Source: Phylloscopus collybita (Eukaryota > Chordata > Aves > Passeriformes > Phylloscopidae). Taken from it: DNA of 64,000 nt. Shown here in pieces: positions 55,481 to 64,000 of the stretch. The number at the start of each line of letters is the position of its first letter. Position 1 is the stretch's first letter. The position numbers were made by a program, and so were the translations under genes. A model generated the notes under the pieces. It made no database searches. It saw only the letters and a program-made list of their open reading frames with translations, and had not been told where the DNA came from. Location: positions 1,802,001 to 1,866,000 of the forward strand of contig JAJNNQ010000137.1 of NCBI GenBank assembly GCA_027886175.1, written 5' to 3'.

Positions 55481-56559
55481 AGAAAAAAAACGTTGTTTCT
55501 GGGCCTGCTCAGGGCTGGAGACCAAAACAGGGTGATAAAGATCCAGTCTCGTCTTGGGCTTTTATCAGAAGTCTGTTCTGTCTGAATGAAGGCAGAATTG
55601 GGATGGGTTTAACGAGCTCTTTAAAGGGAGATTCTAAGTTCTCTTGCTTGTGGAGCGTGATGTCTGTGCTAGACCGGGATCTGGGAATGGGGTTTTGTGT
55701 GTGACTCACCAGTGAACGTTTCCTGGGGCAAATCTGTGCCTTTGATTGTCTCCTGGGTAGGGCAATGAGAGTTACGGCTCCTTTTCAGCTTGGGATGCTC
55801 TTTGAAATATTCCTGTGAAGAACTACCAGACAAATGTGAAATGTGGGCCTGCCAGCCTGGAACCTGTGGGGTGCAGGAGGCTGGATATCCCCAAATCCTG
55901 AGCACAGCTCCTCAGGGATGGCAGAAGGGGTGACAGAGAGCTGTGGCCTGCAAAGTGGCCAAATTGAAGGAAAGGCAAGTCCAACCATAAAAGAGAAAAC
56001 AGTGCAACAGGAGGCGTTTGGTTGCTTCTCCATGTGGAAGATTTCCAAGATCTCACTAGTGAGAGCAGGTAATAGATTTTGAAGGTGATCTCAAATATAA
56101 GAACAACTCTGCTCATTAAAGTCTCCACAGCCACTACAGCAAATCACAGCAGACGCCTTCCAGGAGTTTTGACAACAGACATCAACCATCAACAAGGATA
56201 AAATAAGGACAAGTCAAAGGCTAGTATTGATTCTAGGAGCCTTTGAATTAAATCCTCGTTGGCCCACTCAGCATGTGGAGCTCAGACCAGTTTCAGAATC
56301 CCTGTTCTTTGTGGCTGTAAGGCTCAGTGATATATATCCATTAAAGAAAAAAAAAAGGGGGTGAAAAAAGCGGAAAAAAAAATAGATTGGCTCTTGCTGT
56401 AATCAATAAACAGAGAAAGGGCAATAGAAACAAAGTGGTAATGGGAGAAGTGTGTGTAGGGGAGCCACTCTACTGGTATTTGTAACAAAAGAGGGTGATA
56501 AATGAAGAATAAAGATGAGATAGTTTTCAGTAAAAAAGAAAAATTAAGAAGCAATAAAA
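55481..56559. other. Unique non-coding sequence
   Basis: No gene or transposon recognised. A-rich runs are at 56345-56358 and 56374-56382. Frames up to 103 codons lack domains. Confidence 0.55.
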
Positions 56560-56735
56560 AGCAAAAGCCTAATTTTTAAGTGGAAAAGTTCTCCTAATGA
56601 GGGCTTTGTGTGCAGTAAAAATATTATCTCCATGCTGTCAGATAAAGGTAAAAATGTACTTTGGTGCAATTTAAAGAGAAGTCACAATTTTAAAAAGTCT
56701 CCCCAGTCTTCCACTTTTTTTTTTTTTTTTCTTGT
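56560..56735. promoter_or_regulatory. AT-rich unique block (weak regulatory candidate)
   Basis: CCTAATTTTTAAGTGG, CCTAATGAGG, AAAATATTATCTCC and CAATTTAAAG words in unique sequence, ending in a T17 run near 56718-56734. Confidence 0.18.
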
Positions 56736-57469
56736 TTGGAATTAAAATTTTCCTCACGGGTCTGAAAAACTCTCTCCATACTACAGCTCAGATCTGTTAG
56801 AATCAGACCCTGAAACAACTGAAATCACTCAGGCTCATCTTATCACCCCAGCAGAAGAAAGTGCCCAAAGTAACTGAGTCCCAGTGCTGCAGAGAGGGTG
56901 AATTCAGATGCCAAACTTGCAATTTCACAGCCTGGTTGTTTACAACTTTCTCATCATTTATAGCTCATTAGGATGTGATTCAGAGATTGCCTTGTCCAGG
57001 TGATGTCCTCATCCACGGCTTTGTCTGGTGTTAAACATCCAGGGGTGTTCCTGGCCTCTGGGAGGGAAATGTGCCCTTTCCTCCTTCCCAGGGCTCTGTA
57101 GCTCCTCTTCTCTGCTGCTTTTGAGGTCTGTGTGCAGCTTCTGCTCATCCTCTCTCCTGGGGGGTTGCTGTGTGATTGGTGTCACGTGGAAGGCTTTTGT
57201 AATAATTTTACAGGGGGTCAAGAGGCAACGAGGAAGGCTGTGGACCATCAAACTCACAGGCCTGACGTAGTGACCTCTGTGATAAAACTCAACCATTTCC
57301 TTTCTGGGAATCCCAGGGGAGGAGGAGGAAGAAATGACGGAAAAAAAAAAAAATGGAAGAAAAATAGAAACCAGAAAGAGCTCTTTCAAAATTCATGAAA
57401 GAGGAAAGTGAGGTTTTGTTGACATTCATGTTTGATGAAGAGCAAGCACGCAGGCAGGACGAGTTCCCC
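56736..57469. other. Unique non-coding sequence
   Basis: No gene or transposon recognised. An A13 run occurs near 57340-57352. Confidence 0.6.
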
Positions 57470-58380
57470 CGTAAGCAAACACTGCTCTAGGCTGTATCCC
57501 TCTTTTCCTGCTCCAATCAAGTGATCTAATTAGCTCCCGGAGACTTCAAAGCATAGGGGGGCGACAGCAGGGGGACAGAGGGGAGAGCTCCCTGTTTACC
57601 AGGTGGGCTGAAATCTGAGATGGCAGGGGAAGAATGGTCTTGGGGTGGCACTTTGTGGGTGGGAGAGGAGGGGGGCAGTGTAAGGTCTGCACGACCTGAG
57701 CACAATCAGCGAGCGGAAAGGAGCTGATTTCATCCCTCGCTGTTCCCCGCGAAGAATGAAAGGGCAGGAGATGTTAAGTCGAGTCCATTGAATCAGATTA
57801 AGGGAGATTAGCTCTTATGCTGTTGCTAGACTGGGAGATCAGTTGACCAGTTTTTACTAATTTTCCCTCTTGGGGGTTCAGCGTTATCTGAGATTGATCA
57901 AAACCTTCGGAGCATTTTTATCTGGAAGGCAACGGCCTCCCAGGCCTCAGATTTAAGCTCTGCATTCTGAGCCTTGATGAGTTGCATCTTGCTCGACGCC
58001 CCTTCGGTTACAAAGCCTGTGTTCACTTGACACGGCTTGAAAGGTGCTCATTCAAAAAGATTTTCTTCCTTCCAGACGTATTTTTGAAACGACTCTGAAT
58101 GAGTTGTTTCAGCAGGTTGATGGGGAATGCTGCAGGCTTGGGGTACCCCATTGTGTCTATTCATGTAGTAAATGGAAAAAGGGATTTTGAGGTTGTCTTT
58201 GTCTGATGCCATTATTTTTTCTTTTAATTTAATGTTTTTTTTTCAATCAGGGGAATAGGAAACAGCTATCTTTAATCATTTTTGCTTAGCTGTTGACATA
58301 TGAACGTCCTTCCAGAGCATAACAGAGTGTGAATTTAAAGGCAGTGAGTTTTTCCAGAAGACAAGTCCTCAGGGAGGCAA
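57470..58380. promoter_or_regulatory. Longest candidate conserved non-coding block (~900 bp)
   Basis: The longest stretch free of transposons and low-complexity tracts with this character. It has GATCTAATTAGCTCCCGG near its start, CAATCAGCGAGCGG, GAATCAGATTAAGGGAGATTAGC, GATTGATCAAAACC (TCF/LEF-like GATCAAA), TTGCTCGACGCCCCTTCGG, CACTTGACACGGC, and AACGACTC. CpGs are spaced through AT-rich DNA, unlike the flanks. GGGGGG and GGGGG runs occur at about 57557-57575. Inference: a developmental enhancer cluster; homologous sequences from other birds and mammals would decide. Confidence 0.4.
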
Positions 58381-58740
58381 TGTTTCCACTGTTTTAATAT
58401 AAGTGGATGAGCCCCTGGTTAATGCTTTGGGCTGCAATTTAGGAGTTCAAGGTGCAATTCCCAGCTCTGATGTAAAATATCTGCAGCTTTTGATGAGTCC
58501 CCAAAGGTCCCATCTGTTGCTGACCAGGACCATTTACAGAAGCACAATGTGGGTATGAACCACACAGACCAGATGATTTCTGGTTTGCAGCAATTATTGC
58601 AGCTCTGCAAGGAGCTGGATGTGATTTCACTCTTAAGACCACTGTTCCTTACCTGTGACATGAGACAGTCCTGCCCTCTTTGTACCTTTGCCCACTTTGC
58701 ACCTTCAAAACACTGAGTTGGAAATGCCAGCTGCAGTTTC
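58381..58740. other. Unique non-coding sequence
   Basis: No gene seen. The 180-codon minus-strand frame at 58419-58961 runs through the neighbouring CR1 copy and has no domain. Confidence 0.6.
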
Positions 58741-59085
58741 ACAGGATCATGGAATATCCTGAGCTGGAAGGAACCCACCAGGATCATCTGCACAGACACC
58801 CCAACAATCCCACCCTGGGCATCCCTGGGAGGGTTGTCCAAATGCTCCTGGAGCTCTGGCAGCCTCGGGAATGTGGCCATTCCCCAGTGCCCCACCACCC
58901 TCTGGATGAAGAAACTTCTCCTGATATCCAACCTAATCCTGCCTGACACAGCTCCAGCCATTCCCTCGTCTCCTGTCCTTGGTCACAGAGAGCAGAGCTT
59001 GGAGCTGCCCCTCCACTGCCCCTCAGGAGAAACCTGCAGCCCTTGATGAGCCTCCCTTCAGTCTCCTCCAGGCTGAAAGAGCTAA
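58741..59085 (-). mobile_element. CR1 LINE fragment, antisense, ~345 bp
   Basis: 'acaggatcatggaatatcct', 'gagctggaaggaacccacca', 'gttgtccaaatgctcctgga', 'gctctggcagcctcgggaat', 'ctgatatccaacctaatcct', and further 5' CR1 sequence 'cagtctcctccaggctgaa'. Same subfamily as 18022-18282 but longer. Confidence 0.94.
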
Positions 59086-59413
59086 GTTGTCTCTTAAAAC
59101 TGTGGTTCTGCTTTTGGGAACTATTTTAGGCTCTTTTTTTCTGCATCATCTGGGTTCCCTGTGTTGCAGTTGCATAGAGGGGCAGGTGGAGGTTCTGGTT
59201 TCCTCCAGGACAGGAGGGAGGCTCAGGAACATCAGCTGGAAGTAGGGAGCTTCCAAATTAGGCTGGCTTCTGAGGGGAGCACTGAGGACAACACACCTTG
59301 GATTTCCAGTGGAGACCTGCTCCCTTCACTAGAAAGTAACTTTGGAAGCAGGAAAACAAGACTTTCTGAGTCCTCTGCCACAGATCCTGACATTTAAAGC
59401 TTCTCTGCCTCAT
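59086..59413. other. Unique non-coding spacer between two CR1 copies
   Basis: No gene or repeat recognised. Confidence 0.6.
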
Positions 59414-59600
59414 GGAGTCACGGAATGGTTGGGGCTGGAAGGGAGCTCTGGAGATCACAGAGTCCAACCCTGCTCCCAAAGCAGGATCACCTGGAACAGG
59501 TGGCACGGAGTCACATCCAGGAGTGTTCTGATTATCTCCAGAGGAGGAGACTCCACAACCTCTCTGGGCATCCTGTTCCAGGTGTGCTGAAGTTCCCTAC
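59414..59600 (-). mobile_element. CR1 LINE 3' fragment, antisense, distinct subfamily
   Basis: 'ggagtcacggaatggttggg', 'ctggaagggagctctggaga', 'aaagcaggatcacctggaac', 'gattatctccagaggaggag', 'actccacaacctctctgggc' and 'catcctgttccaggtgtgct'. The 'CAGGTTCACC..AGCAGG' type identifies another CR1 subfamily from its neighbour. Confidence 0.94.
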
Positions 59601-60899
59601 CTTCACAGGCAGGATGGTGTCTTGCTGGCTTCATAGAGGGGGGTTGAAGTTCCCTCAGATTGGCAGAAACTTTGTGGTCAGAGGGGATGGATTTGTCACC
59701 TTTCCTTGCTTGGGCATTTCCTTTGTGCCCATATTCACCAACCCAATTCCAATTACTGCACTTTAAATATCCCCACCACACAGTCCTGGCCATGAGAGGG
59801 CTCCTTTTCCCTGTGTCCTGGTCTGAAGGGACTTGTTTTGACCTTGACTGGGATGACCAGTCAGTGCAGATCCAGAAAGTCCTGCCAGTTAATCCTGGGC
59901 ATCTCTGACTGTGAGATCCTATATTTGGAAGGCTGCAGGCAGGGCCAGAAATTCCTAAATTGATGCTCAGCAGGGCATCACAGATCCATTATGTCTTGTT
60001 TAGCTGCCCCCTATGTTCTCCCTTCTGCAGCAACAACCTGGCTGTGCCTCCTGGAAACGCATGGAGGGATATCACAGGGCAGAAAATGTCACAAATAAAA
60101 TCAGAAGTTGGCTGGACTCAGCTTTACAACCACAACAAAGAATTTATTTCTGTGCTGCATCAGCTCTGGAAGTTCCTCTTAGTGAGCTGCTCTTAGGAAC
60201 ATGCAATGTAATGGAATAGATCCTTGATAACAAACCAAGAAAAGCAAAAAAACCAAAATGCCCCGATGCTCTTGGGTGGTGCTGTGACAGAGAATGTTTC
60301 TCTGTACTGAAATCCATCCCAATTCAGGAATATTTCTTAAAGAGCTGGTGAGTGATGCCGTGTGACAGAGGATCACCCTTGGAACTATAAGTGAAATCCA
60401 CTTATGGAATCGTATGTGACAACAAAAATGAATTCATCAGGACCAGTGATCCTAATGAACGTGATATCCCTATCCTAATGAAAACCTAAAGGAGTTCTGC
60501 GGGGAATAGAGCAGGAGAGGGTCACAAAAACACATACCCTTGAAAATAAAAAAAATTCAAAATCCAACCAAAAACACAGCAATCAATCATTTGCAAAAAT
60601 CTTGATTTTTTTTTTTTTTTTTAATTTTTTTTAATTTTCATTTTTTTGTTGCTTCCAACAAGGGAAAGTGAGTGTTGATTGTGCTCCCTCCCTTCATGGC
60701 TGCATGCATGTCTCTTTGATTTGGTCTGGCTGGCTGGATCATTAATTGAATATAGTAAGGTCTTTTCAGATCTTGGAAAAGAGAAAGAAAGAAGAAAAAA
60801 AAAAAAAAAAAAGGAAGAGCTTTTTATTGCTGTTTATATTCCTCATCAGGGCTTGACAATCCAGCCCGTCTGTTCCAGAGGGCTTGGACCACCTGAGTC
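59601..60899. other. Unique non-coding with homopolymer runs
   Basis: No gene or transposon recognised. A T-run region at 60607-60650 and an A-rich run at 60784-60812 face each other about 150 bp apart. 60380-60490 is AT-rich with repeated CCTAATGAA (two copies near 60451 and 60474). Confidence 0.55.
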
Positions 60900-61220
60900 T
60901 TAAGTTTAGATCATATCCTGCTACATTAAACTCCACACATAATACGTTGGCCACATGGGAAAATTTAAGGAAAATGAGATTTTATTAAAACCAGGAGACC
61001 GCCTGACTGCAGAGGGATACAATAACAGTGTTATGAGGTTCTTATCTCACATGAAAGTTTCGCATTTCCCTGGTTTCCTCTCCTTTATGCTACTGTGGCC
61101 CTCCCCTCCCCCAGTTCCATATGGCTGTCTCATTATTTAATGCAACAGCTGAAAGGGCAATTAATAACCGTATCACCCCAAATGTTTGATTGTTTAAGGA
61201 AGGCCCCATAGAAGTTCTAA
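60900..61220. promoter_or_regulatory. Possible conserved non-coding block
   Basis: Unique AT-rich block with ACATTAAAC, CATAATACG, GATTTTATTAAAACC, CATTATTTAATGC, GGCAATTAATAACCG and AAATTAGG, and CpGs in ACCGCCTG, TTTCGCATT and AACCGTATC. Confidence 0.27.
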
Positions 61221-62289
61221 ATTAGGACAATGGCATCCAAGATTCCCATCGGCATCCCCAGCACTGGTGGGTCATGCAATCCACCTTCCCAGAGGGAAGC
61301 AGATGGAAAGGGGAGAGCAAAGTTGGTTTGTGTGTCAAGGAGAACGTCTTGGGTGTTGTGCCTGACTTCCTTCTGCTTTCACATTTTGAGGGTGTTGTTC
61401 AGTGGGGTTTTCCCAGGTTCTGGAGGACATCTGGACTTCGTGGTCTGCCAGGCATGTCATGGTTTGCTCTGAAAGCACCACAGATCTCCTGCTGAGGTCT
61501 GAGCAAGTCTCCTTGTAGAAGTCTGCTGGAGCTGGAGGTGATGTTCCCTTCCTTGGAGATGCTCCACTCTTCAATGGCTCCATGCAGCTCATGTTCACAC
61601 CTGGTGTCCTGTTTCTGTCCTGGCCATGCTGCCTGTGCCCATCCCAAGACATTTCTGGGATGTCAAAGGACCTCTGGCAGCCTTGGCTCTTCTCAAAACT
61701 TGGCTCTGGTTGGACTCCAGCAGACTTTCTTTAGCTGATGATGTGGTGGAATTATCAGAAAGGGGGACAAATCCAGACTGGCACCGACTGTTGGAAGTGG
61801 CAGATGGAAGTGAAAGAACTCCATAATTCATCTTCCCTGGTGAACTTGTGAACTTCCTTCATGAAGCCTGAAGATTCTTCTGGATTTTTGGGGGTTTTTT
61901 TCCCTTACCTTTATCACCTTCACTCAGGTAATTGCAGAAGTCACCAAAATTCACTAAAAACCGAGTGCTTGATCATCCCAGTCTTTGGAGACTCACCTCA
62001 GCCTTCTCCAGGGAACATCCCTCCAGCACTTCCCACAGGTGCTCTGATCTACACATCCCTCTGCCTCCAGTTTGCTGCTTTAATTATCCTCCTGAGATCC
62101 ATTGGCTGGCTGGGAGCTGTGGGAAGGCTCTCCAGAGACAGCAACAGGGAAACCTCTGGCATTCCCAGACAGTATTCCAGATAGGTGGAGTCGGAGGTTT
62201 TTCTTACGCAGTTCTTTCTTTCTTCCTGTGGGGAAGGGTTTTGTAGCACCGCTGGATTACATCTGTGCTCCTTCTCAGGCCTTTCCCAG
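61221..62289. other. Unique non-coding sequence
   Basis: No gene or transposon recognised. Frames up to 107 codons overlap on both strands without domains. Confidence 0.58.
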
Positions 62290-62500
62290 GGCTTTTTCGG
62301 GAACAGATTAGATATTAGATTAGGCATTCTGGAGAAACTGCATGAGAACTAAATGCTTTTTGATGAGTTTTATGTTCAAAGCAATGCATTCAGGGCAGGG
62401 AACGAGCGCTGGCTGCACACTTTGCACAGTTATTACTTTTATCAGTTCGAGTCACTTATCTCTTAAACGATTTCTTTTATCCTTTCTGGGTTACTCCACT
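62290..62500. promoter_or_regulatory. Possible conserved non-coding block
   Basis: Unique segment with GATTAGATATTAGATTAGGC (three ATTAG words), ACAGTTATTACTTTTATCAG, CAGTTCGAGTCAC and AAACGATTTC, with GAACGAGCGC upstream. Confidence 0.25.
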
Positions 62501-63459
62501 CCTGGCATTTTGCATGGCCCGGTGGGATCGTGTCTCAGGGACAGAAATGTGACTGCTGTGGCTTCTCCAGTCTCACCTTGAGGTTGGGGAGACTTTTTCT
62601 GGGCAGCCCATCTGGGGAGTCCTGGGTTGCCTTCTCTGGGGATTGGCTGTTTACAGAGCAAGCAAGGTATTTAATTATGTTACTTGCACCCTGGTGGTTT
62701 GCTGGGGATTGTAATCAAAGAGGAGGCTTAGTGAAAAGCTTAATACAGCCTGTGCAAGTGATTTTTGCCTGAGGGGACAAGGAGAGTTGAAAGGAGCAGC
62801 AGTGGTCAGAAAAACAAACATACAACTCAAACTAATGAGACAATTGCCTCCTCCTAAGCCAGAGCTCCTGTGGAGACCTCGCTGCTCCCTTGCAAGGTCC
62901 ACGAGACCTTCTCAGGGTGTAAGGTCATTTCCTTCCCCTTCCTAATGAACTTCCAAAGAGGAAAAGGTGGGGAGAATGTATCGCTGTGCTTTTGAGGGAT
63001 CTGTGCTATTCTGAGCACATCTCCTCTATCAATCTCCTGGGCTGTTATCTCATGGCCATTCTATCCCTGGGATGAGCTGGACCAATTCCTGGTGTTAGGG
63101 ATGGATGCTGTGTTCCAGTGTGTTTTTCTGTGGGTCTTCCTCAATAGGGGACCACCCGAGAGCAGATTGAAGGAACCTTGGTTGCTCAGAGACATCTGGG
63201 GATGGAGACATCAGACCATCCATGGAAGAAGGGATTCATCCACTCTCTGTGCCTGCTTTGAGTGGGATGAGAAATCAAAGGACAGAACTGCAGTGCTCTT
63301 CTAGCAGTGGGGAAAACCCCTGAGGTGGCAGCAGCCTGGAAAGGCTCACGGGGGCACAGGTGACCCTGGCATGTCCCACACAACGGGAGCTGAGCTGGCT
63401 TTGGCCACCAGCAGCGGTAGCAGCTGTGGGTGTCAGAGGGCTTTTGGCACATCAGGGCT
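62501..63459. other. Unique non-coding sequence
   Basis: No gene or transposon recognised. AT-richer at 62690-62860. Frames up to 94 codons lack domains. Confidence 0.58.
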
Positions 63460-63620
63460 CCCCCGATGTGGCTCCTCTTTGTTCCACGTGCTTCTCAGAG
63501 CATAAATATGCAATGACCCAAATGCTAATGGATTCCTCCCACTGGCGGCCCTCCCTCCGCCTGCGCGGCCGAACAATCCCCAGCCCACACGCGCAGGGAT
63601 CGGATCGCCCAGCGCCTCTC
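63460..63620. promoter_or_regulatory. Small CpG-enriched block (weak regulatory candidate)
   Basis: Starts with AT-rich CATAAATATGCAATGACCC (octamer-like ATGCAAT) and CTAATGG. It then turns CpG-rich (CTGGCGGCC, CCGCCTGCGCGGCCG, CACACGCGCAGGGATCGGATCGCC, split words within 63545-63615). Too short to be a CpG island; could be a small promoter or enhancer. Confidence 0.25.
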
Positions 63621-63779
63621 CTGGGGGGAAGCACTGCCCTGTGATCACCCATTTTAGTCACTCCAGCCTTTCTGATGCCTTAAGTTTGAGCTTTCATGGG
63701 TTTTAGGTTCTATGTTGCCTAGGGGTGCAGTTCTGAGCCTCACATTCAGTGTCACTCAGCTCTCTTCACAGAGCAAGGA
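63621..63779. other. Unique non-coding sequence next to LTR-like end
   Basis: Nothing recognised. The left edge of the LTR-like sequence may lie within this segment. Confidence 0.5.
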
Positions 63780-64000
63780 GACAAAACAAATCCTTTTCCT
63801 GCTGGAGACCAAGGACAACTTTCAGGCACAAAAGCACAAACAAGGGTGGCTGAAGGGAGGAACAAGAAGGATGGGACCTCACAACCTGAGCTGTAATTGG
63901 TCAATTAAACCCCAATATGCAAAATGGACCAAAACTGATCAAAGTGTGAGACCTCGTGACTGGTTGTCCATTTTGTGACCATTTTGGGTCCACCTTGGGT
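63780..64000 (+). mobile_element. ERV LTR-like sequence, cut by window edge
   Basis: Contains 'gggacctcacaacctgagct', 'gtaattggtcaattaaaccc', 'caatatgcaaaatggacc' and 'gtccattttgtgaccatttt', then 'gggtccaccttgggt' at the edge. I associate this combination with songbird endogenous retrovirus LTRs. The left boundary is uncertain and no terminal repeats can be checked because the element continues beyond 64000. Confidence 0.5.

Noticed and set aside
1..64000. CRISPR arrays, bacterial operons, tRNA and rRNA genes
   Set aside because: No spaced direct-repeat array, no Shine-Dalgarno-led gene runs, and no tRNA A/B-box pairs with cloverleaf potential were noticed. The repeat content points to a bird genome.

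Overview
The window looks like bird nuclear DNA. About 26 recognisable CR1 LINE 3'-end fragments are scattered through it on both strands. They carry the usual avian CR1 signatures: 'GGTTTGGGTTGGAAGGGACC' on the antisense side, 'CCTTTCCAACCC' on the sense side, and the terminal ATTCTGTG-type octamer repeats. There is also one clean solo LTR of avian ERVL type and two further ERV LTR-like pieces, one of them running off the right edge. The LTR types resemble those I associate with songbirds, so Passeriformes is my best guess; this is recall, not a search. There are no bacterial, plasmid or phage features.

I find no protein-coding gene, rRNA, tRNA or CRISPR array. Every open frame is short (longest 245 codons) and either lacks a recognisable domain, overlaps a repeat, or is forced by repetitive composition. 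The window is best read as intergenic sequence or part of a very large intron. One 60-nt stretch (44928-44987) has a good splice acceptor, an open frame and a good splice donor. One place (28719-28781) has three AATAAA hexamers. These are the only hints of a transcript, and both are weak.

Layout: 1-4.8 kb is mostly unique sequence with a G-quadruplex candidate. An antisense ERV LTR fragment lies at 4.8-5.1 kb, and a 140-bp pyrimidine tract at 6.5 kb. From 8.8 to 10.3 kb there is a diverged local duplication (about 130 bp, copies 1.03 kb apart) whose second copy runs into a 19-bp minisatellite of about 17.5 units. From 11 to 26 kb CR1 fragments alternate with unique AT-rich blocks. A 632-bp solo LTR with perfect 5-bp target duplications sits at 26.06-26.69 kb. 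From 27 to 48 kb there are several AT-rich homeodomain-motif blocks, including an 18-bp perfect palindrome (39233) and a TAAT-N3-ATTA element (43546). From 48.6 to 49.0 kb there is a T-rich then purine-rich tract ending in a (GGAA)n microsatellite. From 49 to 64 kb there are more CR1 fragments, A/C-only tracts and a long unique block at 57.5-58.4 kb.

If anything here is functional, it is probably cis-regulatory: unique, AT-rich blocks with many ATTA/TAAT, SOX- and POU-like words lying between old CR1 copies, as seen around vertebrate developmental regulators. I cannot name the neighbouring gene, and conservation cannot be judged from one sequence, so all regulatory calls carry low confidence. 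I did not find a novel biological system.
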